Below, piece by piece: positions 53,737 through 63,736 of a DNA stretch of 64,000 nucleotides. This stretch comes from Melioribacteraceae bacterium (lineage in GTDB: Bacteria > Bacteroidota > Ignavibacteria > Ignavibacteriales > Melioribacteraceae), in the NCBI GenBank assembly GCA_011525875.1, contig WYBN01000012.1, positions 124,001-188,000 on the forward strand. Direction: 5' to 3'. The notes beneath the pieces are model-generated. The model did no database searches and had not been told where the DNA came from. It worked only from the letters and a program-made list of their open reading frames with translations. Made by a program: the position numbers and the translations under genes. Every line of letters begins with the position of its first letter. Positions within the stretch are counted from its first letter, which is position 1.

Positions 53737-54456
53737 ATGAATATAATAACAATTGAACATATAGCTAAAATATACCAGGTTGGCTCCGAGCAGGTTTTTG
53801 CGCTAAGAGATGTCTCTTTAACAATTGACAAAAATGAGTATGTAGCAATCATGGGCCCATCGGGCTCAGGTAAATCTACTCTGATGAATATGCTTGGCTG
53901 TCTTGATACTCCTACCAGCGGGCTATACAAATTTAAGGATCAAAACGTTGGATTGATGGATGACAACGATCTCGCGGCAATAAGGAACAGAGAGATTGGG
54001 TTTGTGTTTCAAACTTTTAATCTTCTCCCTCGCTCTGATGCTCTTCATAATGTTGAACTTCCGTTGATTTATGCCGGCGTTTCATCCAAAGAAAGGAAGG
54101 AAAGGGCTGCCTCCGCACTCGATAGTGTGGGTTTAGCAGACAGAATGCATCATAAACCAAACGAATTATCCGGCGGGCAGAGGCAGAGAGTTGCTATTGC
54201 AAGAGCGCTGGTAACAAACCCCTCAATTATTTTGGCAGACGAACCAACCGGGAATCTGGATTCTAAGACGGGCGAAGATATAATGTCTCTTTTCAATCAA
54301 ATACATGAGCACGGCAACACTATAATTCTTGTAACTCACGAAGAGTATATCGCCGAACATGCAGCAAGAATCATTAGATTGAAAGATGGTCTTATAGAGA
54401 AAGACGAATTTGTAGAAAACAGATATATTCCGAATAATAAAAGTGTTATCCAATAA
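53737..54456 (+). CDS. ABC transporter ATP-binding protein (MacB/LolD-like)
   Basis: A 239-residue ATPase: Walker [10 protein letters not shown] at about residue 41, [15 protein letters not shown] signature at about 144, Walker [13 protein letters not shown] at about 166 and the switch HEEYIAEH histidine. It belongs to the MacB/LolD/FtsE branch that works with FtsX-type permeases. Here the ATPase is a separate protein, not fused to the permease as in E. coli MacB. It lies between the adaptor and two permease genes. Confidence 0.93.
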   Translation: MNIITIEHIAKIYQVGSEQVFALRDVSLTIDKNEYVAIMGPSGSGKSTLMNMLGCLDTPTSGLYKFKDQNVGLMDDNDLAAIRNREIGFVFQTFNLLPRSDALHNVELPLIYAGVSSKERKERAASALDSVGLADRMHHKPNELSGGQRQRVAIARALVTNPSIILADEPTGNLDSKTGEDIMSLFNQIHEHGNTIILVTHEEYIAEHAARIIRLKDGLIEKDEFVENRYIPNNKSVIQ

Positions 54457-54471
54457 GATTTAGGATTATAT

Positions 54472-55713
54472 ATGAGACATTTTCTATTCGAGCTAAAAGA
54501 AGGATTAATGATTTCGCTGAGGGCTATAAGAGCAAATAAGATAAGATCGGTTCTTACTACTCTCGGAATTATAATCGGCGTAGCTTCAGTTGTCTTAATG
54601 TCTACGGCAATAAAAGGAATAAATCAAGCCTTTCAGTCCGGTGTTTCATCTCTGGGAAGTGATAATCTTTACATTGATAAATGGTCGTGGTTCAATAACG
54701 ATACACCGTGGTGGGAGTTGAGGAATCGGGAAAATATTACAATTGAGCATTACGCCAAGTTTAAGGAACTTGCCCAGCTCCCGCTTGCGGTAGCCCCTTC
54801 AATTTTTACTAATCAATCTATCAAACAGGGTGATAAAACTGTTCAGTTTATACTTGTTGTCGGGACAAACCAAGATTACATAAAAACAACCAATCTTACT
54901 TTTGCTTCGGGCAGATTTTTCAGCGAACTGGAAAATAATAGTTCGCGGAATGTAATTGTGTTGGGAAGTGAAATAGCAAAACAACTTTTTCCCACCGGCG
55001 GCGGATTAAATGAAACAATTAAAATAAAAGGGATTAAATTCAAGGTTGTCGGAATTCTCGAAGAACAGGGAAGCTGGGTTATGGGGAATTTCAATCCTGA
55101 TAATCAAGCATTCATTCCTATAGATAATATTTTTAAGTACTTTATGAGCGAAGCCTGGGGGAGCGTTACTATAAATGTAAGAGCTCCTAACAGCCTAATG
55201 GTTAACGAAGTTAAGGAAGAAGCGGAAGGAATAATGAGACGAATTCGATCTCTTAAATTTGACGAAAAAAATGATTTCTCGATAAATCAGCAGGAAGGGC
55301 TGTTGAACGAGATTAATAAAACAATTGGCGTTATTCAAATGGCGGGGCTGGTTATTACTGGACTTGCTCTATTTGTGGGTGCAATCGGAATTATGAATAT
55401 AATGTTTGTTTCCGTAAAAGAAAGAACCAAAGAAATCGGTATCCGTAAAGCTATTGGTGCAAGGAACAGAACTATTTTAGGGCAATTTATTTCCGAGTCC
55501 GCTATTATTTGTTTGATCGGAGGGGCAATAGGACTTGGTTTGGCTATAGTTGGAAGTATGATCATTGCCCAATTTGATTTTCCAACAACTATTTCGGCTG
55601 ATGCAGTAGTTTTAGCGATAGTCATTTCTTTATTAACCGGTATTTTTTCCGGTTTTGCCCCCGCTTATACTGCATCGAAAATGGATCCGGTAGATTCGTT
55701 AAGATATGAGTAA
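54472..55713 (+). CDS. ABC transporter permease (MacB/FtsX type), first copy
   Basis: A 413-residue permease: one N-terminal helix (residues 25-50, SVLTTLGIIIGVASVVLMS), a large periplasmic MacB-like domain, and three C-terminal helices (280-400) with VKERTKEIGIRKAIGARNR, the family's coupling signature. It ends DPVDSLRYE, almost the same as its neighbour (DPIEALRYE). It may form a heterodimer with the 55745-56974 permease. Confidence 0.9.
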   Translation: MRHFLFELKEGLMISLRAIRANKIRSVLTTLGIIIGVASVVLMSTAIKGINQAFQSGVSSLGSDNLYIDKWSWFNNDTPWWELRNRENITIEHYAKFKELAQLPLAVAPSIFTNQSIKQGDKTVQFILVVGTNQDYIKTTNLTFASGRFFSELENNSSRNVIVLGSEIAKQLFPTGGGLNETIKIKGIKFKVVGILEEQGSWVMGNFNPDNQAFIPIDNIFKYFMSEAWGSVTINVRAPNSLMVNEVKEEAEGIMRRIRSLKFDEKNDFSINQQEGLLNEINKTIGVIQMAGLVITGLALFVGAIGIMNIMFVSVKERTKEIGIRKAIGARNRTILGQFISESAIICLIGGAIGLGLAIVGSMIIAQFDFPTTISADAVVLAIVISLLTGIFSGFAPAYTASKMDPVDSLRYE

Positions 55714-55744
55714 ACCAACAGCTTATTAAAATTTTGGAACGAAT

Positions 55745-56974
55745 ATGAAAATAATTGAAGTGTTAAAAGTATCGTTTACATCTTTGCGTACGAATAAACT
55801 TCGTTCAATTCTTACGATACTCGGAATTATTGTCGGAATATTTTCAATTATCGCGGTAAGCACTGTCATTTCTATGCTGCAGAAAAGCATTGAAGAAGGA
55901 GTTTCCTCCTTAGGTAAGAACGCATTTGAAGTGCGTAAATGGCCTGCCGTTAGAACAGGCGGTACAGATTGGGCAAAATACAGAAACCGGAAAGACTTAA
56001 CCGTCTCCGATTTTCTCAAACTCCAAGAAAATTTAAACGATGCAAAAGCAGTCGCAGCTATTGCTAATAGATGGGGAAGAGTGATAAAATATAGAAATGA
56101 AAAAACTAATCCCAACGTGAATGTGCTTGGCATTACGCCGGAAGCGTTTATCACGAGGGATTTGAATGTAAGCAGCGGAAGGTCAATTAATTCTCTCGAT
56201 TTTGAAAAAGGAAATAGAGTTATTGTTTTAGGAGCTGATGTCGTTAACGTTATATTCAAAAATATTGACCCCATTGGGCAGGATGTTACCGTTGACGGTA
56301 AAAAATTGAGAGTGATTGGAGTCTTAGAAAGAAAAGGTCAGATATTCGGGAACAGCCAGGATAATTATGCGCTTATTCCGCTTTCTACTTTCGGTTCTTT
56401 CTTCGGAGAAAGGAGGCGCAGTTTGGACATATCAGTTATGGCACATTCGAAAGACGAGTACCAAGACTTGATGTTGAAAACGGAAGGTTTCATGCGCACA
56501 ATCAGGAAAGTTCCCCCCGGTGAAGAAAACGATTTTGAGATTATTTCAAATGAATCTGTTATGGCACAGATTAATGATATTACCAGCGGTGTAAGGATCG
56601 GAGCGGTTGTTATTGCAGCTATTGCGTTACTTGCAGCGGGAGTTGGCATAATGAATATAATGCTCGTTTCGGTTACGGAACGCACCAGAGAAATCGGCGT
56701 ACGCAAATCAGTAGGTGCAAAAAAGAAGAATATTCTGGTTCAATTCATCATTGAAGCCATAGCTCTCTGCCTGCTCGGTGGTTTTATCGGCATATTTATC
56801 GGCATTCTCGCCGGAAATCTTGCCGGTTCTTTCCTCGAAGCTCAGGCAGTTATTCCTATCGATTGGGTAATAATCGGTATTACCCTTTGTGTTTTAATCG
56901 GCGTTGTATTTGGTACTTATCCTGCTTATAAAGCGGCAAACCTTGACCCGATTGAAGCTCTTCGATATGAATAG
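55745..56974 (+). CDS. ABC transporter permease (MacB/FtsX type), second copy
   Basis: A 409-residue paralogue of the preceding protein with the same topology: LRSILTILGIIVGIFSIIAVS near the start, VTERTREIGVRKSVGAKKKN at about 313, and three final helices. Two permeases plus one ATPase fit a heterodimeric exporter. The substrate is unknown; a lipid-, peptide- or siderophore-like molecule is possible. The operon appears to end here; the next gene, 101 bases on, encodes a large surface protein. Confidence 0.9.
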   Translation: MKIIEVLKVSFTSLRTNKLRSILTILGIIVGIFSIIAVSTVISMLQKSIEEGVSSLGKNAFEVRKWPAVRTGGTDWAKYRNRKDLTVSDFLKLQENLNDAKAVAAIANRWGRVIKYRNEKTNPNVNVLGITPEAFITRDLNVSSGRSINSLDFEKGNRVIVLGADVVNVIFKNIDPIGQDVTVDGKKLRVIGVLERKGQIFGNSQDNYALIPLSTFGSFFGERRRSLDISVMAHSKDEYQDLMLKTEGFMRTIRKVPPGEENDFEIISNESVMAQINDITSGVRIGAVVIAAIALLAAGVGIMNIMLVSVTERTREIGVRKSVGAKKKNILVQFIIEAIALCLLGGFIGIFIGILAGNLAGSFLEAQAVIPIDWVIIGITLCVLIGVVFGTYPAYKAANLDPIEALRYE

Positions 56975-57075
56975 CCTCGGCAGCCGATATCCTTAGTTGC
57001 CTTTTATTTGAATAGACAAACCGAAATAAAATTATAAATTTGTCCTTCAAATAATTCCATAAAATTATCTTTCTT

Positions 57076-60000
57076 TTGAAGAAGACTGTTTCGATATTAT
57101 TTTTTCTCTGCCTTACGCATTTAATAAATTATGCGCAGGATAATTACGCTTCAATAACAGTTTCCGACACACTGTTCATAAATTTTGAAAACAAATACGC
57201 CCTGAATTCTTTATCAATCGTTCCTTTAAGTGAGAAAATTTATTTAAATAAGAAATTACTCGCAGCAAAAGATTATCGGATTGACTACAGGAAATTAACT
57301 TTTAGCCTTTCCGATTCCCTCCGTTTTTCCCTTTCCGATACTCTATTCGTTTTTTATGAAACGGTTCTCTTAAGTCTAAATAAGGAATATAAAAGGAGAA
57401 GTCTTGTCTATAAATTTGACGAGCATAGCCGTGATACGATACGCCTTCTCATATCGGAAATTTCTCCGTTTACTTCGGAATCTATATTCGGCACCGATAT
57501 AAAGAGAAGCGGTTCCATTGTACGCGGGTTTTCGGTTGGAACCAATAAGGATTTTGCGGTTAACAGCGGTCTAAGACTGCAAATGTCCGGAAAGCTTTCC
57601 GAAAATATTGAGATCGTTGCAGCGTTAACAGACGAAAATACACCAATACAGCCCGAAGGCAATACTGAAAGATTAGAGGAATTGGATAAAGTATTCATTG
57701 AGATACGCCACCCCAATGCTGCCGGCACTTTCGGAGATTATGACCTTACGGAAAATTCGGGTGAATTCGGGAGGATTAACAGAAAACTTCAAGGACTTAA
57801 AGTAGATGCCAGCCACAACGATTCAAGGCTTGTTTTTGCCCTTGCCTCATCAAGAGGGAAGTTCAACACAAATAATTTCAACGGAACCGAGGGAAATCAA
57901 GGACCCTATAGGCTTGCAGGTATAAATAATGAAAGGGATATAGTAGTTATTGCAGGAAGTGAGAAAGTTTACATTGACGGAGAACAGGTTAAGCGGGGCG
58001 AAAACAATGATTATATAATCGAATATTCGAACGCAGAAATATATTTCACAGCAAGTAAAATGATTACTTCGGCGACCAGAATTTCGGTGGATTTCGAATA
58101 TACGGACAGACTTTATCAGCGAAACTTTTTAGGCGGCGGATTCTCGGATAAATACTTGAACAGCAAAATCCAAGTAGGTTTAAGTTTTTACAGGGAATCA
58201 GATAACAAAGACAGCCCGATCGATATTTCTTTAAACGAAGACGAGAAAAGGATATTGAGAAATGCTGGCGACAATAGATATAAAGCAGCGGTTAACGGTG
58301 CAATTCTTGTAAAACCAGACTCGAACGGAATTCGTAAAGGGACTTATGCAAGCATTGACACATCGATCTCAAATGTTAATTACACTTATTACAAATATTT
58401 ACCCGGCGATGAAACTGCAATTTATAATGTTACTTTCAGTTATGTCGGCGAAGGCAGGGGCGATTATAAAAAAATAAGCATCGGAAATTATGAGTTTACA
58501 GGTATTGGCCGCGGCGGTTATATGCCAGTAAAATTTCTGCCGCTGCCAGAATCGAAACAGCTGGGGCAGGTATTGTTAAAAATTGAACCGATAAAGAAAA
58601 TTTCGCTTAGCTTTGAGCTTGCCGGCAGCCTTGATGACAGAAATACTTTCTCTGATTTTAATGACGGGGATAATTTCGGATATGCGGCAAATTTTAGAAT
58701 TGCTCTTCAGCCCTCACGAATAAATTTGTTTAATAGCGAGTTTGGAGAAATTGGTTTGAGCTACCGCGAAAGATTTATTCAAAAAAAGTTTTCTGGCTTG
58801 GAACGCTTTAATAATATTGAATTCGAAAGAGATTATAACCTTTCATCAGCCTCTAACCAAGATGAAAACCTGCGGGAAGCAAATTTTTTCTTTTCTCCTG
58901 TTGAAGTTCTTAAAGTAAATTCAAATTACGGATATTTGAAAAGAGGTCATGAATTCTCATCCAATCGATTTTTAAATAAAATCGATTTAGCCAGTCCGCA
59001 GAGTTACTCTCTGAATTATGTTTTTGATTTGGTTGATTCTAAAAACAGCCTTATGAATAGCGGCTGGCTTAAACAGTCTGCTGCAGGCGAATATATCTAC
59101 GGTCATATCAAACCCGGTTTTGAATTTTTTCATGAAAAAAAAGAGGACAGAAATTCAAATTCCGATTCTTTGTTAAATGGCAGCTTCTTGTTTCTAGAAG
59201 CCGGGCCCAAATTCGATTTGATTCAACTTTTCGGATTTGATTTTGCGGCGAAGTATTTATTAAGAGAAGAATCATTTCCATTAAACGGCGTATTAGCAAA
59301 GCAGTCTTCTGCTCTTACTCAAAATTATTCAATCAGTTATAAAGGCATTAAAGAAGTTGCCTCTACTTTATCTCTTATATTACGGAAGAAAGAATTCACA
59401 AAGCAATTTACGGAACAAGGATTTTCCGATAACGAAACTGTTTTAATAAGGTCGCAATCAAGATTTAATTTTATCAACCGGGCTATTGACGGTGATTTAT
59501 TTTATGAAGTATCCACCCAAAAATCTGCTAGACAGGAGAGGGTTTTTTTTAGGGTTGAACGGGGCAGGGGCAATTATATTTACCTCGGCGATCTAAACAA
59601 TAACGGCATATCTGATGAGGAGGAATTCGAACATTCAATTTATGACGGCGATTATATTTTGATAACTCAACCAACTGATGAACTTTTCCCGGTTATCGAT
59701 CTCAAACTTAATACGCGGTGGCGTTTAGAATTTAATAGATTCTTGAAAGGCAGCGGGCTTATTGACAAAATACTTGGGCCTGTCTCAACAGAAACATCTT
59801 ACCGAATTGAAGAGAACAGTAAAGAAAGCGACATCAAGCATATTTATTTATTGAATTTATCTAAATTTTTGAATGATACTTCAACTATAAAAGGGGCACA
59901 GCTTATTCAACAGGACATTCACATTTTCAAGAACGCGGATGATTTTTCTCTCCGATTGCGCTTTATCGAAAGAAGAAATCTGAATCAATTCAGCGGAGGA

Positions 60001-60537
60001 ACAGAACGGGGCTACTTTAAGGAAAGAAGTCTTAGAGTAAGGCTTAGATTAGTCGAAGAAATAAACAATCAGACAGAAATAACAAGCCAAACTGATAATT
60101 TATCGGCTGCAGCCAACAGCAGTAGAGCAAGATTGGTGCAGTACAATAATATTTCCACCGATTTTTCATATAGACCCATCAAGAATATTGAACTCGGTTT
60201 TAAATTCGATGTAGGAAGAAGCCAAGATAATCTTCCTGAAAAACCCACAATAATTGACGTTAACTCGCAGCTTATCCGGTTAACTTATTCTCTGGCTTCC
60301 AAAGGCAGAATACGCATAGAAGGGGAACGGAATGAACTGCAGGCGAATAACTCGAATAATAGAATTCCCTTCGAAATAACACGTGGAAATTCGATAGGTA
60401 AAAACTATTTTTGGAGAGTAAATTTTGATTATAGGATTGCCGCTAATCTTCAAACGACTGTTGCTTACAACGGAAGAATACAGGGCGTCAATCCAGCAAT
60501 TCATTCGCTCACGGCTGAAGCGCGTGCATACTTTTAA
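57076..60537 (+). CDS. Large outer-membrane beta-rich protein of unknown function
   Basis: A 1153-residue protein with a signal peptide (KKTVSILFFLCLTHLINYA) and long runs of alternating polar/hydrophobic residues to a C-terminal aromatic strand (ARAYF), as in outer-membrane barrels. The GSIVRGFSVGTNKDFAVNSG region, followed by LSGKLSENIEIVAALTDEN-type strands and a DLTENSGEFGRINRKLQGLK plug-like segment, recurs in large Bacteroidota-type surface proteins whose role I cannot name. A Ca-binding-like DLNNNGISDEEEFE lies at about residues 838-851. TTG at 57076 is the likely start. It follows the exporter operon. Confidence 0.6.
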   Translation: MKKTVSILFFLCLTHLINYAQDNYASITVSDTLFINFENKYALNSLSIVPLSEKIYLNKKLLAAKDYRIDYRKLTFSLSDSLRFSLSDTLFVFYETVLLSLNKEYKRRSLVYKFDEHSRDTIRLLISEISPFTSESIFGTDIKRSGSIVRGFSVGTNKDFAVNSGLRLQMSGKLSENIEIVAALTDENTPIQPEGNTERLEELDKVFIEIRHPNAAGTFGDYDLTENSGEFGRINRKLQGLKVDASHNDSRLVFALASSRGKFNTNNFNGTEGNQGPYRLAGINNERDIVVIAGSEKVYIDGEQVKRGENNDYIIEYSNAEIYFTASKMITSATRISVDFEYTDRLYQRNFLGGGFSDKYLNSKIQVGLSFYRESDNKDSPIDISLNEDEKRILRNAGDNRYKAAVNGAILVKPDSNGIRKGTYASIDTSISNVNYTYYKYLPGDETAIYNVTFSYVGEGRGDYKKISIGNYEFTGIGRGGYMPVKFLPLPESKQLGQVLLKIEPIKKISLSFELAGSLDDRNTFSDFNDGDNFGYAANFRIALQPSRINLFNSEFGEIGLSYRERFIQKKFSGLERFNNIEFERDYNLSSASNQDENLREANFFFSPVEVLKVNSNYGYLKRGHEFSSNRFLNKIDLASPQSYSLNYVFDLVDSKNSLMNSGWLKQSAAGEYIYGHIKPGFEFFHEKKEDRNSNSDSLLNGSFLFLEAGPKFDLIQLFGFDFAAKYLLREESFPLNGVLAKQSSALTQNYSISYKGIKEVASTLSLILRKKEFTKQFTEQGFSDNETVLIRSQSRFNFINRAIDGDLFYEVSTQKSARQERVFFRVERGRGNYIYLGDLNNNGISDEEEFEHSIYDGDYILITQPTDELFPVIDLKLNTRWRLEFNRFLKGSGLIDKILGPVSTETSYRIEENSKESDIKHIYLLNLSKFLNDTSTIKGAQLIQQDIHIFKNADDFSLRLRFIERRNLNQFSGGTERGYFKERSLRVRLRLVEEINNQTEITSQTDNLSAAANSSRARLVQYNNISTDFSYRPIKNIELGFKFDVGRSQDNLPEKPTIIDVNSQLIRLTYSLASKGRIRIEGERNELQANNSNNRIPFEITRGNSIGKNYFWRVNFDYRIAANLQTTVAYNGRIQGVNPAIHSLTAEARAYF

Positions 60538-60546
60538 CGGAGAATT

Positions 60547-61008
60547 ATGATCGAGGTTAAATCCAATATAGTCGAAGTTCATATCTTCAAATATGTGAAC
60601 GGTGAATTAGAATTTCTTTTATTGAAACGCTCTGATAAAGAAATATATCCCGGAGTCTGGCAGATGGTAACCGGCTCTATTAATAAACATGAGAAAGCTT
60701 ACGATACTGCACTAAGAGAACTAAAAGAAGAAACTGCAATCACACCGCAGAAACTTTGGGTTGTCCCGCAGGTTAATTCTTTCTATTCGCATCATTCAAA
60801 TCAAATCATAATGGTACCTGTATTCGCTGCGTTAGCTGATGCGGATGCACCCGTAAAGTTATCCGAAGAGCATGTAGAATATCGCTGGGTGAAACGTGAC
60901 GAAGCAGTTAAACTTTTGGCTTGGCAGGGGCAGAGGCGCGCGGTGGAGACGATTTGTGATTATTTTCTGAACGAACTAAGCTTGTTGAATTTTGTCCGGA
61001 TTAAATAG
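60547..61008 (+). CDS. NUDIX hydrolase
   Basis: A 153-residue NUDIX protein. The box reads GSINKHEKAYDTALRELKEE then TAI at about residues 40-62, matching GX5EX7REUXEEXGU apart from Ala in place of the last Gly. The arrangement with an N-terminal VEVHIFKYVNGELEFLLLKR resembles dihydroneopterin-triphosphate or dNTP pyrophosphohydrolases. It lies nine bases after the large surface-protein gene, with GGAGAAT before its ATG. The substrate cannot be fixed. Confidence 0.85.
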   Translation: MIEVKSNIVEVHIFKYVNGELEFLLLKRSDKEIYPGVWQMVTGSINKHEKAYDTALRELKEETAITPQKLWVVPQVNSFYSHHSNQIIMVPVFAALADADAPVKLSEEHVEYRWVKRDEAVKLLAWQGQRRAVETICDYFLNELSLLNFVRIK

Positions 61009-61073
61009 TTTTGGAATTTCGTATAATAATTTTAGATTACCAATCATATCATAAAATTACTTAGGAGAACATT

Positions 61074-61994
61074 TTGGGATTACTCATTGTCGGTTCTGTC
61101 GGTCTTGATACTGTTGAAACACCTTTTGATAAAGTAGAAAATGCGCTTGGCGGCTCCGCCACTTATACTTCATTAGCAGCAAGTTATTTTACTGCTCCAA
61201 TTAATTTTGTTGGAATTGTCGGCGAAGATTTCGAACAGAAACACATCAATATACTCGAAGAGCATGATATTAATCTAGACGGATTAGAAATTGTCAACGG
61301 CGGCAAAACTTTCCGCTGGGGAGGGAAATATCACTATGATTTGAATGTGCGCGATACTTTGTTTACTGAATTAAATGTCTTCGAGCATTTTGATCCTAAG
61401 ATTCCAGAAAAGTGGACAAGGAATAAATTCCTTTTGCTTGGGAATATACAACCCTCTCTTCAGATGAGGGTTCTTAAACAAATGACTAATCCCGAATTTA
61501 TTGTCTGTGATACGATGAACCTCTGGATAAATACAACTCGGCACGAACTACTTGATGTTCTCAAGAACGTAAATGTTCTGATAATAAACGATTCGGAAGC
61601 AAGACTTTTGACTAAAGAACCTAACTTGATAAAAGCTGCTAGAATGATACAAGAATTGGGACCGGAATACTTGATCATTAAAAAAGGCGAACACGGAGCA
61701 ATACTATTCGGCGATAATATGGTATTCTCTGCGCCGGCTTATCCACTTGAAAATATTTATGACCCGACCGGAGCGGGCGATGCATTTGCCGGCGGTTTTA
61801 CGGGATATTTGCATAAATCACGCGATCTGAGTTTTGAGAATTTGAAACGCGCTGTGATTTACGGAAGTACAATGGCTTCATTCTGCGTTGAGCAGTTCAG
61901 TACAAAAGGATTGGAAGATTTAAGCAGACTCAAAATACATGATAGATTCCTTGAGTTTATGGAATTATCAAGGTTTGATGATGATAGAAATTAA
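61074..61994 (+). CDS. PfkB-family carbohydrate/nucleoside kinase
   Basis: A 306-residue ribokinase-like kinase. The N-terminal VGSVGLDTVETPF and ALGGSATYTSLAAS form the substrate lid region, and DPTGAGDAFAGGFTG at about residue 232 carries the catalytic aspartate and anion hole. Initiation is TTG at 61074 with GGAGA upstream. The next gene, methylthioribose-1-phosphate isomerase, overlaps its end, which suggests a sugar- or nucleoside-salvage role; it is not itself a methylthioribose kinase, which is of another fold. Confidence 0.82.
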   Translation: MGLLIVGSVGLDTVETPFDKVENALGGSATYTSLAASYFTAPINFVGIVGEDFEQKHINILEEHDINLDGLEIVNGGKTFRWGGKYHYDLNVRDTLFTELNVFEHFDPKIPEKWTRNKFLLLGNIQPSLQMRVLKQMTNPEFIVCDTMNLWINTTRHELLDVLKNVNVLIINDSEARLLTKEPNLIKAARMIQELGPEYLIIKKGEHGAILFGDNMVFSAPAYPLENIYDPTGAGDAFAGGFTGYLHKSRDLSFENLKRAVIYGSTMASFCVEQFSTKGLEDLSRLKIHDRFLEFMELSRFDDDRN

Positions 61995-62982
61995 AGGCGT
62001 AGATTTTGTAGACGGCAAACTCAAATTTATCGATCAAACCAAACTCCCCTTCGAAGAGAGATATGTAATCACCGACGATTACGAGCGAATTGCAGAAGCA
62101 ATTAAACACTTAGAAATCCGCGGCGCTCCGGCAATTGGAGTAGCAGCAGCATTCGCTCTATCTTTTTCATTAAAATATGCCGGACAAAATCCCGATCAGC
62201 AGATAAATAAAGCCTATGAAAGATTAGCTTCAACAAGACCTACAGCAGTAAACCTTTTCTGGGCTTTGAAAAAAATAATGAATATTTATCAAAACGATCC
62301 GGATAAAAAAAAATCTTACGATAAACTGATTCGGCACTCAATAAATATTTTGGAAGAAGACGCAGTCAAATGTCAGAAAATTGCTGCTAATGGGTTAGAA
62401 ATTTTTAAGAAGAAATCTAAAGTACTTACTCATTGCAATACCGGCGCGCTTGTAACTGCTGGAAGCGGTACGGCATTGAACATTATAAAAGAAGCGTACA
62501 ATAATGATTTGATTGAGCATGTTTATGCCGGGGAAACAAGACCTTTGCTGCAGGGTTCAAGATTAACGGCTTACGAATTATACAATGCGGATATTCCGTT
62601 TGAGATAATAACTGATTCTGCGGCAGCTTATTTAATGAAGAGAAATAAAATTGATCTCATAATTACTGGTGCGGACAGGATAGCAAGGAACGGCGACACA
62701 GCCAACAAGATTGGCACTTACAGTCTCGCCGTATTAGCTAAATTCCACAAAATCCCTTTATATATTGCAGCGCCGACCAGCACAATTGACTATGGCTTAG
62801 AAACAGGAATGAAAATCGAAATTGAAATCCGGGATAAAAAAGAAGTAACACAATTAAATGACATTCCAGTTACGCGGGGCGAATATCCGGTTTACTCTCC
62901 GGCGTTCGATATTACGCCAGCCGATCTTATTACTGCAATAATAACAGAACATAAAGTCCATAAACCACCTTTTAATTTTTAA
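61978..62982 (+). CDS. mtnA: S-methyl-5-thioribose-1-phosphate isomerase
   Basis: About 334 residues of the aIF-2B-like isomerase family, acting in methionine salvage. EIRGAPAIGVAAAFAL at about 50, the catalytic Cys in LTHCNTGALVTAG at about 145 and the Asp in ITGADRIARNGDTANKIGTY at about 225 are the hallmark motifs. The start is ATG at 61978 or the adjacent ATG at 61981; AAGG at 61970-61973 favours one of these over an in-frame ATG at 61939 that would add 13 residues inside pfkB. Confidence 0.92.
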   Translation: MMIEIKGVDFVDGKLKFIDQTKLPFEERYVITDDYERIAEAIKHLEIRGAPAIGVAAAFALSFSLKYAGQNPDQQINKAYERLASTRPTAVNLFWALKKIMNIYQNDPDKKKSYDKLIRHSINILEEDAVKCQKIAANGLEIFKKKSKVLTHCNTGALVTAGSGTALNIIKEAYNNDLIEHVYAGETRPLLQGSRLTAYELYNADIPFEIITDSAAAYLMKRNKIDLIITGADRIARNGDTANKIGTYSLAVLAKFHKIPLYIAAPTSTIDYGLETGMKIEIEIRDKKEVTQLNDIPVTRGEYPVYSPAFDITPADLITAIITEHKVHKPPFNF

Positions 62983-62983
62983 T

Positions 62984-63718
62984 ATGTCCGAAATAGTAAA
63001 AACAAAAGCCGTTGTTCTCCGTAAAATCAGTTACGGCGATACGAGCGAAATCTCGAGTTTGTTTTCAGAAGAACTGGGCAAAATTTCATGCATAGTTAAA
63101 GGAGCTAAATCGTCAAAGTCAACAATTGGAACGCAGATTGATTTGTTAAATCTCGTTGAAATAGTTTTATATAAAAAAGAATCGCGTGAGGTGCAGCTTA
63201 TAACTCAATCATCAATTCTGGAACCCTTCAACAAATTGAAAGAGGATTTGGAATGTTTGAAATATGCTTCTGGAATAATTGAACTTACAAACACATTAAC
63301 TGTGGAATCCGAAGCTAACCAAAGAATATTTGCCGGACTCGTAAAGATTTTAAGACTGTTAAATGATTGCGCTAATCAACCAAAAGTTTATTTTGTAAAA
63401 TACTTTTTGTTCATTCTTAAAGAAGTTGGATATGGTATCGATCTCGGAAGCTGTTCGCAGTGCAAAAAAAAGCTCCCCGATAAAAAACAGGTAATTTATA
63501 ATCTTGAATATGGATTGATTTGCAGCGATTGCAGCGAAGGAAATCTGTCATTCTATGAATTCCCTGCGGAACTTTTTGAAATTTTTTCTTGTCTAAGCGG
63601 CAAACAAAAATGCGATACGAGAGATGCCGATTTGGAAAAGATAATTTCTTTTTTGGAAAAGTTTCTTTCTTATCAAATGGATGAGTTTAAAGGACTAAAT
63701 TCACTGCGAATGTATTAG
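62984..63718 (+). CDS. recO: DNA repair protein RecO
   Basis: A 244-residue RecO. An N-terminal OB-fold (KAVVLRKISYGDTSEISSLF, then KISCIVKGAKSSKS) precedes a helical domain with a four-cysteine zinc site: CSQC at about residues 158-161 and CSDC at about 176-179. RecO loads RecA on SSB-coated DNA with RecR. The gene begins one base after the mtnA stop, and its stop is 18 bases before the following protease ATG. Confidence 0.88.
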   Translation: MSEIVKTKAVVLRKISYGDTSEISSLFSEELGKISCIVKGAKSSKSTIGTQIDLLNLVEIVLYKKESREVQLITQSSILEPFNKLKEDLECLKYASGIIELTNTLTVESEANQRIFAGLVKILRLLNDCANQPKVYFVKYFLFILKEVGYGIDLGSCSQCKKKLPDKKQVIYNLEYGLICSDCSEGNLSFYEFPAELFEIFSCLSGKQKCDTRDADLEKIISFLEKFLSYQMDEFKGLNSLRMY

Positions 63719-63736
63719 ATAAAAATGGAGTTTAAT

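Noticed and set aside
53060-53752. Long minus-strand open frame (230 codons) opposite the adaptor gene
   Set aside because: It mirrors the coding strand of a well-supported MacA-like gene, is rich in Ser/Thr/Ile as antisense frames are, and shows no domain or ribosome site.
55726-56274. Minus-strand open frame of 182 codons opposite the second permease
   Set aside because: Antisense shadow of a clear permease gene, with no recognisable motif.
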